Shown here in pieces: positions 34,884 through 44,047 of a DNA stretch of 64,000 bases; positions within the stretch are counted from its first letter, which is position 1, and every line of letters begins with the position of its first letter. The stretch is from NCBI RefSeq assembly GCF_030506285.1, contig NZ_CP119422.1, forward strand, positions 930,001 to 994,000, written 5' to 3'. The notes beneath the pieces were generated by a model. That model saw nothing but the letters and a program-made list of their open reading frames with translations, did not search any database and was not told the DNA's origin. A program made the translations under genes and the position numbers. Origin of the DNA: Catalinimonas niigatensis (GTDB lineage: Bacteria; Bacteroidota; Bacteroidia; Cytophagales; Cyclobacteriaceae).

Positions 34884-35213
34884 TCAAAATTTCAATTCAA
34901 ATATAGAAGCCCCCTCTGCGAGTAAGGCAATGATCAACCAAACCACAAAAACAAGAGGAATAATGATGGACCAAATTAAGGTCTTCACCTCACCTTTAAG
35001 GTGCATAAATTCGGCTACAATATAGAATGCTTTTACAATTGTTAATGCCACGAAAGTAAAGTAAAGCAGAGGACCTCTAGGCAAAACAGTAGCAAAAACG
35101 AATTCTATCGCTGTTATTACTGCCATAATCAAAGCTATTATCCAGAGCTTTCTGATCTTACTTTTATTTGCCGGTTGATACGCTACGCTGCTGGTTTCGT
35201 CTAATTCACCCAT
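34884..35213 (-). CDS. Cytochrome c oxidase subunit IV
   Basis: The 109-residue protein has three membrane helices and the small, poorly conserved pattern of prokaryotic subunit IV (COX4_pro), including FAVALTIVKAFYIVAEFMHLKGE-like sequence at residues 55-80 with a His that is conserved in the family. It directly follows the subunit III genes with a 14-base gap, the normal order of Bacteroidota oxidases. Confidence 0.87.
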   Translation of the reverse strand: MGELDETSSVAYQPANKSKIRKLWIIALIMAVITAIEFVFATVLPRGPLLYFTFVALTIVKAFYIVAEFMHLKGEVKTLIWSIIIPLVFVVWLIIALLAEGASIFELKF

Positions 35214-35227
35214 GACTCAATTCTTTT

Positions 35228-35980
35228 TTATATCAAGTAGAAAAATGTAAATACAAATACCCAAACAAGGTCTACAAAGTGCCAATATAATCCTACCTTC
35301 TCTACCATTTCATAATGCCCTCTTCTTTCTAAAACTCCTACGGAAGCTTGATAGAAGATAATTATATTCAATACCACCCCACTGAACACGTGGAATCCAT
35401 GAAAACCTGTAATAAAGAAGAAAAGTGAAGCGAAGAGTGGAGGTCCATACTGATTTTGCATCAGATTAGCTCCGTAGAACACTGATCCATCCGGAAATAA
35501 TCCTCCTGCATCAGTTCCGTGGATAAAGTGTCCCCATTCCCAAGCCTGACAACCTAAGAAAGTAAAACCACCTAGTATGGTCCAGAGCATCCATTTGACT
35601 ACAGCTTTACGATCCATGCGGTGACCTGCTTCTACTGCCAGTACCATGGTTACACTACTTAGGATAAGGATAAAAGTCATGATACCTACAAATACCAATG
35701 GAAGTTCCACTCCATGCAGGAAAGGTACAGCCTCATATACCTTTTCCGGAATAGGCCAGTATTCCTGAGAGAATTCAAAGTTTTCAGTTTCACCCTGATA
35801 AGCAGGATAAGAATATCTGATCAGTCCGTAGGAAATAAGTAATGATGAGAAGCTAAAAGCATCTGATAAAAGGAAGAACCACATCATCAGTTTACCATAG
35901 CTGGCTTTTAGTGGAGAAACACCACCATTCCAGATATTTTTCTGCTGAACCTCATCTACTTTCGTTGTAGTTGTAGCCAT
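35228..35980 (-). CDS. Cytochrome c oxidase subunit III (larger copy)
   Basis: The 250-residue protein has about six membrane helices and the subunit III signature at its C-terminal half (FFFITGFHGFHVFSGVVLNI and YWHFVDLVWVFVFTFFYL). It includes a loop around residues 60-80 not present in the copy next door. Two subunit III-type proteins in tandem are the rule in Bacteroidota operons that join ACIII with an oxidase. It is separated by 14 bases on both sides. Confidence 0.92.
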   Translation of the reverse strand: MATTTTKVDEVQQKNIWNGGVSPLKASYGKLMMWFFLLSDAFSFSSLLISYGLIRYSYPAYQGETENFEFSQEYWPIPEKVYEAVPFLHGVELPLVFVGIMTFILILSSVTMVLAVEAGHRMDRKAVVKWMLWTILGGFTFLGCQAWEWGHFIHGTDAGGLFPDGSVFYGANLMQNQYGPPLFASLFFFITGFHGFHVFSGVVLNIIIFYQASVGVLERRGHYEMVEKVGLYWHFVDLVWVFVFTFFYLI

Positions 35981-35994
35981 TGTATACTTGTGAA

Positions 35995-36597
35995 TTAATG
36001 ATTAAGGAGCAAAAATAGAAATAAATAGAGCCAAAGTCCATCTAAAAAGTGCCAATATGTGGCACACATTTCAATCTGATCCATACTCTTTGCATGAATT
36101 TTATAGCGAAAAGCATTGACCAACACTACTATTAAGAAAATCACCCCGCTTACCAAGTGCAATCCATGGAGACCGGTAAGTACATAAAGGAATGAACCTG
36201 CCGGATTGCCAACGAAATATACGTCCGTTGCCACCAGATCCTGCCATGAAAGTAATTGTCCTCCTAAGAAAGCAATCCCTAAAATAGCAGTGACAAACAT
36301 ACTCACTTTCAAGCTTAGCAGGTTATCTTTTTTAGCAGAAATATATGCCCAATGCATACTCAGACTGCTTAGAAAGATGATGCCGGAAGTAATGTACAAC
36401 CTTTGTGGTAATTCAAAATCAAGCCAGTTTCCTTCTGACTGCCGTACGATATACGCACTGGTAAGTGCGGCAAAGATCATCACTACTGTTACAATAAAAA
36501 GCCATAATGCAAATTTTTTAGGATGCATTGAAAGCGTCTGCTTTGGCTCCTCAATATATTGTAAATTAAGATTTTCCAAATCCCATTTCTGTTCCAT
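35995..36597 (-). CDS. ctaE: Cytochrome c oxidase subunit III (shorter copy)
   Basis: The 200-residue protein has five membrane helices and carries YVLTGLHGLHLVSGVIFLI and YWHFLDGLWLYLFLFLLL, the two conserved subunit III blocks. It begins five bases after the heme O synthase stop. Subunit III stabilises the catalytic core and the oxygen path. With the longer protein that follows it, it probably makes up the subunit III layer of the same complex. Confidence 0.92.
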   Translation of the reverse strand: MEQKWDLENLNLQYIEEPKQTLSMHPKKFALWLFIVTVVMIFAALTSAYIVRQSEGNWLDFELPQRLYITSGIIFLSSLSMHWAYISAKKDNLLSLKVSMFVTAILGIAFLGGQLLSWQDLVATDVYFVGNPAGSFLYVLTGLHGLHLVSGVIFLIVVLVNAFRYKIHAKSMDQIEMCATYWHFLDGLWLYLFLFLLLNH

Positions 36598-36602
36598 CCC
36601 TT

Positions 36603-37502
36603 CTAAATTTTATCAAGTAGAAAAGCTATCTGCACGACCGGCAAATAGATAAATGAACCAAACATAATGCGCAAAGCAGATTTGCGAGAACAATCCACCA
36701 TCAGGCGAAAAGTCTGAAATAAAAACAAAGCTCCACAAACCGTAGCCACTATGGCTGAATCTACTCCGGTAATGCCAAACTTCAATGGAAGCAATCCTAA
36801 AGGAATAAGAAAAAGCGCATAGGTCATAATGCGTACCGCAGTCCTGAGGTCTTTACCTCCTCCCGATGGAAGCAACTTAAATCCTGCTTTTTTGTAATCT
36901 TCATCGGCCACCCAGGCAATTGCCCAAAAATGCGGGAACTGCCATATAAATTGTATACCAAATAATACCAATGCTTCTGGACTGATCTGCCCAGTAGCGG
37001 CAACCCAACCTAATAAAGGAGGGAGTGCACCAGGAAATGCACCGACCAATACTGCAATAGGTCCTACTCTTTTCAATGGAGTATATACAAAACTGTATGC
37101 AATCAGAGAAAATAAAGCTAATCCAGCAGTGAGTAAATTAGTATACTGCATTAGCATCCATAAGCCTGCAAAACCAGTAAGCAATGCAAAAATACTCGCT
37201 TCCTGTACACTGACAATATTCGTAGGAAGGGGACGATTTTTGGTCCTGCTCATCAACTTATCCAGATCTTTTTCAATAATCTGATTGATGGTAATGGATG
37301 CACCGGAAATCAAGAATCCTGCAATAGAAAGGATAATTAAGGTAAAAATATCCAAAGGTCCCTGATTGGCAAGAACATAACCGAAAGCAGAAGAAAAAGC
37401 GACCAGGAAGGAAAGCCTGAACTTCATAAGAGCAACATAAGCTTTTAGCTTGATGCCCGCTTCACTTATTCCAAATTTAACTGTAGACTTGGTAGCTATC
37501 AT
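36603..37502 (-). CDS. ctaB: Protoheme IX farnesyltransferase (heme O synthase)
   Basis: The 299-residue UbiA-type prenyltransferase has nine or so membrane helices and the two Asp-rich motifs, NQIIEKDLDKLMSRTKNRP (about 73-91) and, later, DEDYKKAGFKLLP near residue 200. It adds a farnesyl group to heme B to give heme O, which the neighbouring CtaA oxidises to heme A. Its ATG lies 26 bases inside the end of ctaA. Confidence 0.95.
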   Translation of the reverse strand: MIATKSTVKFGISEAGIKLKAYVALMKFRLSFLVAFSSAFGYVLANQGPLDIFTLIILSIAGFLISGASITINQIIEKDLDKLMSRTKNRPLPTNIVSVQEASIFALLTGFAGLWMLMQYTNLLTAGLALFSLIAYSFVYTPLKRVGPIAVLVGAFPGALPPLLGWVAATGQISPEALVLFGIQFIWQFPHFWAIAWVADEDYKKAGFKLLPSGGGKDLRTAVRIMTYALFLIPLGLLPLKFGITGVDSAIVATVCGALFLFQTFRLMVDCSRKSALRIMFGSFIYLPVVQIAFLLDKI

Positions 37503-38589
37503 TTTGAATTACTTCATTTTGTTCAAATCGGAATGACTTGTTCCATCTGACCATATTAATTTTCAACCAAATATAGAGTTGAAGGCCAAATACCAGAGAT
37601 GCAAACAACAAATGAATAGGTTGTGCAAAGCGGGGTATAGCGAAATAAGCCATGACGACACCACTCAAAATCTCAAGTACAACTACTATCAATAGTACCA
37701 AAGAATTACGCATTAAGTTTCCTTGGTTACCATAATGTTTCACTACTTTGTACAGCAAAAAAATGTGTACCAACACGATAAGCATTGAATAAGATCGGTG
37801 AATATAAAATACTATTCCTAACTGTTCAATCCAGCTTTCTCGCGACTCGTAGTTCATTTGTTCTGCCACCAAATCCACTGATTCTCTTACCTGCGTACCC
37901 AGTACTACCTGCGCTACTGACATAGCGATAAGTAATAGTAAGGTAATACTTGCAGAAGTTGAATAGGTCGTGATTAGTGCAAGTACGCTCTCTTTTTTTA
38001 CCCGCACCACCAGATAAGTCAGCAAGGCTACAATCACAAGAGCTAATAGCATATGTACTGTAATCAGCCACTGGAGCAGATTGGTAGAAACCACTACTGA
38101 CCCAATCCATCCCTGAAAACCAACAGATATCAAGCTCAATAATGCGTATAAAAAAAGCTTATTATCTGTTCCTATATAGGAGATAGAAACCAGGAAAGTG
38201 GCGAATATTAGAAAACCTACTACTACTCCTATCAAGCGATTGATGTATTCTGTCCAGGTTTTTATCGCATTAAAATTGGCCTCAACCAAAATACTTTCAT
38301 CATTTCTGATTTGCTCGGCAAGTTGTACGAAACCGAGAGCATCTAAATAAGCTGTAAATCTGGTGTTCTTTTCTGCTCTTTGCTGGGCATAGATTTCTTT
38401 ATAATTAGCAGGAAGTTGTTCAACACTCGTAGGAGGCACCCAACTTCCAAAACATTTGGGCCAGTCAGGACAGCCCATTCCTGAGCCGGTACTTCTTACG
38501 ATTCCCCCCACCAATATCAAAAAGTAAACAGAGACTAAGGTGATTAAGCTTAGTCTCCTGAACAAAGATATCTTAGGCTTTAGCCTCAT
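37477..38589 (-). CDS. ctaA: Heme A synthase (COX15/CtaA)
   Basis: With the ATG at 38589 (MRLKPKISLFRRLSLITLV) the protein has 370 residues; the ATG at 38631 lies 42 bases further into the oxidase subunit I gene. Eight membrane helices are visible with STGSGMGCPDWPKCFGSW in the first loop and conserved His pairs (EYINRLIGVVVG; TVHMLLALV; YIHRSYSMLIVLVH; PIHLLFASL). It converts heme O to heme A. Overlaps of 17 bases with ctaD upstream and 26 with ctaB downstream show tight coupling. Confidence 0.93.
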   Translation of the reverse strand: MRLKPKISLFRRLSLITLVSVYFLILVGGIVRSTGSGMGCPDWPKCFGSWVPPTSVEQLPANYKEIYAQQRAEKNTRFTAYLDALGFVQLAEQIRNDESILVEANFNAIKTWTEYINRLIGVVVGFLIFATFLVSISYIGTDNKLFLYALLSLISVGFQGWIGSVVVSTNLLQWLITVHMLLALVIVALLTYLVVRVKKESVLALITTYSTSASITLLLLIAMSVAQVVLGTQVRESVDLVAEQMNYESRESWIEQLGIVFYIHRSYSMLIVLVHIFLLYKVVKHYGNQGNLMRNSLVLLIVVVLEILSGVVMAYFAIPRFAQPIHLLFASLVFGLQLYIWLKINMVRWNKSFRFEQNEVIQNDSYQVYS

Positions 38590-40471
38590 TCGTATTAGAG
38601 TCCACTTTAGCTTCTTCTTTCTCTTCTGCAATCATGTCATTCTCATGCGGCAGGTTAGATTCCGGGGTCGCAGAGAAAGGAATATGCTGAGGGATATAAT
38701 CGTCTTTGGCTTCAGGCTTACTATAGTCATAAGGCCATCTGTACACTCTGGGAATCTCACCAGGCCAGTTACCATGACCTGGGAAACGGGGTGTAGTCCA
38801 CTCCAAGGTATTGGATTTCCAGGGATTTGCCGGTGCTAACCTTCCTCTGTACATGCTATAGAAGAAGTTGTAAGCAAAAATTATCTGTGACCCAAATGTC
38901 AAAATAGCTGCAATGCTGATAAACATGTTCAGATCTGCAAAAGTACCGAAAATATCAAAGGTGGTAAATGAATAATACCTTCTGGGAAAACCGGCTATTC
39001 CGATATAATGCATGGGGAAAAATACCAGATAAATACCCACGAAGGTAAGCCAGAAATGTGCATAACCCAGATGCTTATCCATCATTCGACCAAACATTTT
39101 TGGGAACCAGTGATACACCCCTGCCATCAGTCCAAAGAAGGAGGCACTACCCATTACCAAGTGAAAGTGCGCTACCACAAAGTAGGTATCATGTAATTGT
39201 ATGTCAACTGCTGAATTACCCAGGAATATACCCGTGATACCACCGGAAATAAAAACAGATACCAATCCTATAGAGAAAAGCATCGCTGGTGTAAATATGA
39301 TATTACCTTTCCAGAGTGTAGCCAGATAGTTGAATACTTTTACTGCCGAAGGTACTGCTATGATTAGTGTCAGGAACATGAAAATAGAGCCCAAAAAAGG
39401 ATTTAATCCTGAAACGAACATATGGTGTGCCCATACCACAAACGAAAGAACGGTAATTGCTAACAGGGAACCGACCATAGCACGGTAACCAAAAATTGGC
39501 TTTCTGGAGTTTGTTGCTATAATTTCTGAGGTAATACCCAGGGCAGGTAGCAATACAATATAAACTTCAGGGTGACCTAAGAACCAGAACAAATGCTGAT
39601 ACAGGATAGGACTACCTCCAACATTGGGTAATGCTTCTCCACCAATGTATATTTCTGAAAGGTAAAAACTGGTACCAAAGCTTCTGTCAAATACCAATAA
39701 AAGCGATGCTGCAAACAAAACAGGAAAAGATAACAAACCTATTACAGCTGTCAAAAAGAAGGCCCATATGGTCAAAGGAAGCTTTGCAAATGATAGACCT
39801 CTTGTTCTTAAATTAATAACGGTGGTGATATAGTTAATACCCCCCAATAATTGAGAAACGATGAAGAATACCATCGCAACCAACCACAATGTCATACCTG
39901 CCTGAGAACCTTGTATCGCCTGAGGCAAAGCACTGAGTGGAGGGTACACTACCCATCCTCCTGCTGCCGGTCCTGTTTCCAAAAACAGTGAAGCAAACAT
40001 GATCACACTGGCCAAGAAAAAGAACCAATAAGAGAGCATATTCATAAAGCCAGAAGCCATATCACGGGCACCAATCTGTAAAGGAATTAGGTAATTACTA
40101 AAGGTACCGCTCAAACCAGCAGTTAGCACAAAAAACACCATGATGGTTCCGTGCATCGTTACCAGCGCAAGATAAAATTCAGCATCCAACGTACCGGTAG
40201 AAGTAATCCAATCTCCTAATAGAGGTCTGAGAAATTCAAGATTCATGTCAGGAAAACCCAACTGTAGCCTGAAAATAATTGAAAGCATCCCCCCTATAAA
40301 GGCCCAGATAATACCTGAAAACAGGTATTGCTTGGCAATCATTTTATGGTCAGTGCTGAATATATACGTACTAATAAAATTACCGTGGTGATGTTCGTCA
40401 TGGCCATGGTCTCCATCGTGACCATGCGCATCATGCGACAAAGATTCGTTACTTTTATTTCCTGTAGCCAT
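38573..40471 (-). CDS. ctaD: Cytochrome c oxidase subunit I (aa3-type, A family)
   Basis: The 632-residue protein has 12 core membrane helices. Ligands are recognisable: low-spin heme His in LVTMHGTIMVFF, CuB His and the cross-linked Tyr in FLGHPEVYIVLLP, the CuB His pair in VWAHHMFVSG and the heme His residues in HDTYFVVAHFHLVMG. The Glu of GHPEVY marks the A1 subgroup. The N-terminus is His-rich (HDAHGHDGDHGHDEHHHG, residues 11-28), a possible metal-binding tail. It is followed without a gap by ctaA, whose product provides its heme. Confidence 0.96.
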   Translation of the reverse strand: MATGNKSNESLSHDAHGHDGDHGHDEHHHGNFISTYIFSTDHKMIAKQYLFSGIIWAFIGGMLSIIFRLQLGFPDMNLEFLRPLLGDWITSTGTLDAEFYLALVTMHGTIMVFFVLTAGLSGTFSNYLIPLQIGARDMASGFMNMLSYWFFFLASVIMFASLFLETGPAAGGWVVYPPLSALPQAIQGSQAGMTLWLVAMVFFIVSQLLGGINYITTVINLRTRGLSFAKLPLTIWAFFLTAVIGLLSFPVLFAASLLLVFDRSFGTSFYLSEIYIGGEALPNVGGSPILYQHLFWFLGHPEVYIVLLPALGITSEIIATNSRKPIFGYRAMVGSLLAITVLSFVVWAHHMFVSGLNPFLGSIFMFLTLIIAVPSAVKVFNYLATLWKGNIIFTPAMLFSIGLVSVFISGGITGIFLGNSAVDIQLHDTYFVVAHFHLVMGSASFFGLMAGVYHWFPKMFGRMMDKHLGYAHFWLTFVGIYLVFFPMHYIGIAGFPRRYYSFTTFDIFGTFADLNMFISIAAILTFGSQIIFAYNFFYSMYRGRLAPANPWKSNTLEWTTPRFPGHGNWPGEIPRVYRWPYDYSKPEAKDDYIPQHIPFSATPESNLPHENDMIAEEKEEAKVDSNTNEAKA

Positions 40472-40508
40472 ACATTATGTTGTTAAATGCTTATTGCTAT
40501 TGCTTATT

Positions 40509-41555
40509 TTATTCAACATCAGCGTCTAATCCTGCACTGATCACCGCCAACTCCTTCATGTCGCTGGGTACTTTTGCCAGGTAATCAGGGTTTTTTTGTA
40601 ACCATGGCTGTTGATCAGCATACCATTGCTCGTACTCATTGGCTTCTACTACTTCCACTAATTTTCTCATAGAGAAATGTCCTCTTCCACAAACTTCTGC
40701 ACAATAGATATAATAATTAAAATCGGGATCATTTAATTCTTCACGCATCTCAGCTGTAGTTTTATTGGGGGTAAACCAAAAGCGGGTAGGCATACCAGGC
40801 ACTGCATCCTGCTTAAGACGGAATTCCGGGATATATACACTATGAAGTACATCTCTTGCCCTGATCTTAAATAGTATAGGCTTGCCTTTAGGAATTACCA
40901 GCTTAGTACCAGAAGAAAAATCATCAAATGCAGCACGATCTGCAAAATCCATACCCCACATATTGAGCGGATCAATCAAACGGTAATCATAGTTACCTAA
41001 CTCATTGTCAGTACCGGGATATCTAAATTCCCATCCAAACTGATAACCCATTACCTCTACCACCTCTGCATCCTCAGGAGCTGCAGATGTGATATCAGAC
41101 CAGGCTTTCCATCCAGAGAATACCAATATTGAAAGTACTATGGCGGGAATTATTGTCCAGACTACCTCCAGCTTACTGTTATCAGGATAAAAAAGCGCTT
41201 TTCTGTTTTCGTCGTACTGATATCGGTAGGAGAAATAGAAAAGCAATGCGTTGGTGATCACAAATACAATTCCGGTTACGATCATGGTAATCCAGAACAA
41301 TCTATCCAACACTATTCCATGATCTGATGCGATTGGAAGGTTATAATTATCAAATTCTGTAACTGAGTACCAGGTTAAAGCAGCTCCGGAAATTAATAAG
41401 AATAGAAGAAATAGTAATGCATTGATTCTATTACCAGAAGACACTATTTTCTTGTCAGATCCTCTTGCAACATTTACCAGTCTTAATATTCTTAATATGG
41501 TAAAAACGATGGCGCCTAAAAGAATAACGCCTATACCTATGAATAATTCAAACAT
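40509..41555 (-). CDS. ctaC: Cytochrome c oxidase subunit II
   Basis: The 348-residue protein has the CuA site complete: His238, Cys285, Glu287, Cys289, His293 and Met296 (motif CAEVCGRGHFSM). Before the usual two membrane hairpin helices (about 88-110 and 131-150) it has two extra hydrophobic segments (about 5-25 and 45-63), so four in all. No cytochrome c domain is fused at the C-terminus, so electrons must come from ActE or ActA of the ACIII part or a soluble cytochrome. It lies 29 bases after actF. Confidence 0.95.
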   Translation of the reverse strand: MFELFIGIGVILLGAIVFTILRILRLVNVARGSDKKIVSSGNRINALLFLLFLLISGAALTWYSVTEFDNYNLPIASDHGIVLDRLFWITMIVTGIVFVITNALLFYFSYRYQYDENRKALFYPDNSKLEVVWTIIPAIVLSILVFSGWKAWSDITSAAPEDAEVVEVMGYQFGWEFRYPGTDNELGNYDYRLIDPLNMWGMDFADRAAFDDFSSGTKLVIPKGKPILFKIRARDVLHSVYIPEFRLKQDAVPGMPTRFWFTPNKTTAEMREELNDPDFNYYIYCAEVCGRGHFSMRKLVEVVEANEYEQWYADQQPWLQKNPDYLAKVPSDMKELAVISAGLDADVE

Positions 41556-41584
41556 AATAGCTATGCTGTTTTAGTATATCAAGA

Positions 41585-42853
41585 TCAAGTATGGTGATGG
41601 ATGCTTTCTTGTAACATAGGATGGTTCTTTGCAACCAGCGGTGCTTTCGCCAAATTTCCCAGTACCACAAAAAGAAAAGCTGCCAAATAAATCATTGTAG
41701 TGCCTAATTCTATAAAACCTAATCCACCATTTTCTCTTAAAACAGCAGGAGTAATCATCAGGTAAAAATTAAGCCATTGGCCAATAAGAACAACTGTACA
41801 AACTAGTTTGAGAAAGACCGTATGACGCTTGGAATCTCTTGTCATTAGAACTAGAAAGGGGAAGAAGAAGTTCATAATTAAATTCATAAAAAAGAAGGGC
41901 GCATAGTAGTCATCTGATAGTCTTTCTAGGAAGTAAATAGACTCCTCAGGAATGTTTGCATAGTAAATCAACATAAACTGACTAAACCATATATAGGCCC
42001 AGAAAATACTGAATGCAAACACAAATTTGCCTAAATCATGCAGGTGCTCAGAGCTTACTATGGTGATGTATCCATTTTCCCGTAACAATACTACTACCAG
42101 GGTAATGGCTGCAAGGCCGGAGACAAACCAGCTCGCAAAATTGTACCACCCATACATAGTGCTAAACCAGTGAGTGTCAATAGACAAAGTCCAGTCCCAT
42201 GCCGAAGTAGAGGATGTAATGGCAAAGAATACTATGAATATGGTAGAATACTTTACCATCTTATGATAGTGTACTACTCCTCCATTGATATCTTCTGCCA
42301 ATGACTCTCTCCTGATCAAACGATACATTAGATACCACACTCCAAAATATACCAACATTCTGATGATATAGAATGGATAATTTAAGTATCCTTGTTTGCC
42401 TGCTATGATCGCATCATAACGTGGGTCACTTTCATCATATAGGTAATCGTGTGTCCAGTGAAATATGGTGTGCCCTCCCACTAAAAATACGGCCAGCATG
42501 AGGACCCCGGCAAAAGGAAGCCATGCACCAAATGCCTCGGGAATTCTCTTGATAGCTACTGACCATCCCGCCTGAGCAGCATATTGCAATGCGACGAAGA
42601 ACAATCCAATAACACTCAGACCGGTAAAGAATACGTTGTTGATCCACAAATTAGAATACAGGCGATCATACCAATGAAATTCGGAATGCCCCCCACCATG
42701 TGCTGGCGCTCCATGAGCCCCTTCAGCTGCATGTCCGCCTCCTCCAAAGATCAAAAAAACTATTCCCAGAACGAGAAGCACAACTCCTACTATTCCGACG
42801 ATGGCTATTTTTTTCTTGAGGCCTGCGTTAAAATTAAAATTTTCTGCTGTCAT
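41585..42853 (-). CDS. actF: Alternative complex III subunit ActF
   Basis: The 422-residue protein has about ten membrane helices and belongs to the quinol:cytochrome c oxidoreductase ActF family, related to ActC/NrfD. The N-terminus holds a Gly/His-rich loop (GGGGHAAEGAHGAPAHGGGH, about 36-55) after the first helix. In ACIII, ActF packs against ActC in the membrane and is thought to help carry protons. It is the last act gene and the oxidase subunits follow at once, as in Bacteroidota that form ACIII-oxidase supercomplexes. Confidence 0.93.
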   Translation of the reverse strand: MTAENFNFNAGLKKKIAIVGIVGVVLLVLGIVFLIFGGGGHAAEGAHGAPAHGGGHSEFHWYDRLYSNLWINNVFFTGLSVIGLFFVALQYAAQAGWSVAIKRIPEAFGAWLPFAGVLMLAVFLVGGHTIFHWTHDYLYDESDPRYDAIIAGKQGYLNYPFYIIRMLVYFGVWYLMYRLIRRESLAEDINGGVVHYHKMVKYSTIFIVFFAITSSTSAWDWTLSIDTHWFSTMYGWYNFASWFVSGLAAITLVVVLLRENGYITIVSSEHLHDLGKFVFAFSIFWAYIWFSQFMLIYYANIPEESIYFLERLSDDYYAPFFFMNLIMNFFFPFLVLMTRDSKRHTVFLKLVCTVVLIGQWLNFYLMITPAVLRENGGLGFIELGTTMIYLAAFLFVVLGNLAKAPLVAKNHPMLQESIHHHT

Positions 42854-42882
42854 CTTGCTTACCGTGACTTTAGAGTTGTTTA

Positions 42883-43515
42883 TTATTCTTGTTTCTGCAA
42901 TTGCTGCACATAGCGAACAATCTTCCAGCGATCTTCAATATCTATCTGAGATCCATGTGCATTCATTCTTCCTCTCCCATAAGTGATGGTATGGAATATA
43001 TGCCCCTCAGTCAGATTAGCATAGCGTCCTACATTATAGGCAGGTACTCCTAAATATACAGCGGCCACCGGGCCATCACCTTTACCTGCTCCACCATGAC
43101 ATGGATAACAGTAACTTGCATATAGCGCCTGACCTGCCTGAAGCACTTCATCTGAATTTTCTTCCAGCGGATTAGTAAGCACCCGGGAAGCTAACTCTAT
43201 ACTATCTTTAGGAATACGGTAAGGAAGATAATCCCCTGGGTTTCTACGTACTGTATTGGCTGCAGGCTCCCGCATTGTCATGCCATGAGGATTGCGGGGA
43301 TTTGAATTATAGAACTCTCCTACTCCATCTTCCAGAGAACTTACCCAGGCTCCCTCTTCGGTATCCGTAATTTGGGAAAGTGGCTCATACGCTGTTGAGT
43401 GATACATCTGAGGAGCATATTCTAAACCAGGAAACTCTCCATTAGCAGAACAAGCTCCACAAATGACCGCCAAGAGCAATAAATATGTATTATTTTTAAA
43501 TATCATTCTCTTCAT
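42883..43515 (-). CDS. actE: Alternative complex III monoheme cytochrome ActE
   Basis: From the ATG at 43515 the protein has 210 residues; the ATG at 43536 would overlap actD. A lipoprotein signal ends at the Cys of VICGACS, so the protein is anchored by lipid. One heme site, CYPCH, lies near residue 138, with the probable Met ligand in GRGRM near 190. In ACIII, ActE is the exit cytochrome close to the oxidase. The start leaves four bases after actD. Confidence 0.93.
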   Translation of the reverse strand: MKRMIFKNNTYLLLLAVICGACSANGEFPGLEYAPQMYHSTAYEPLSQITDTEEGAWVSSLEDGVGEFYNSNPRNPHGMTMREPAANTVRRNPGDYLPYRIPKDSIELASRVLTNPLEENSDEVLQAGQALYASYCYPCHGGAGKGDGPVAAVYLGVPAYNVGRYANLTEGHIFHTITYGRGRMNAHGSQIDIEDRWKIVRYVQQLQKQE

Positions 43516-43519
43516 GGAT

Positions 43520-44041
43520 TTACATATTTTTCTCATTTACTTCCGCAGCTCCTGAGTCTTGTAATATCTTTTTGATTACACTGATTTCATTTTTATTTTT
43601 TCCAAGATCTATTGCCATGATGTGCTTATCATCGGTAGCTCTCAGATCAAAAACTTTTGCTTTACCATAGGGTCTAAGATCACTTGCCACCAAAAAAGTA
43701 AGCACCATACCAAAAGCTGAAAGTAAAACAGTAAGCTCAAAAGTTACTGGAAAAAAAGTAGGTAATGCAGTATAATCCTTACCTCCAATAATCATAGGCC
43801 AATCTGCACCCATCATGTAATACTGCATAAGCAAGGCCAGGGAAGTGCCTGTGATACCAAACATAAATGCTGCAATTGGCAGCCTTGATCTTTTATACCC
43901 AAGCGCATGTCCTAATCCATGAACAGGATAAGGAGTATAGCACTCATGAATTTTTACTCCTGCTTCTCTAACATGCTTTATTGCACTTAAAAGCACATTT
44001 TCATCATTAAAAACACCGATCAGATAATTCTTCTTTTTCAT
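43520..44041 (-). CDS. actD: Alternative complex III subunit ActD (DUF3341)
   Basis: The 173-residue protein has a cytoplasmic N-terminal domain (YLIGVFNDENVLLSAIKHVREAGV) and two membrane helices, as in DUF3341 proteins. The amphipathic N-terminal domain and GLGHALGYKRSRLP link are typical. It lies between actC and actE, spaced by six and four bases. Confidence 0.95.
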   Translation of the reverse strand: MKKKNYLIGVFNDENVLLSAIKHVREAGVKIHECYTPYPVHGLGHALGYKRSRLPIAAFMFGITGTSLALLMQYYMMGADWPMIIGGKDYTALPTFFPVTFELTVLLSAFGMVLTFLVASDLRPYGKAKVFDLRATDDKHIMAIDLGKNKNEISVIKKILQDSGAAEVNEKNM

Positions 44042-44047
44042 GATATA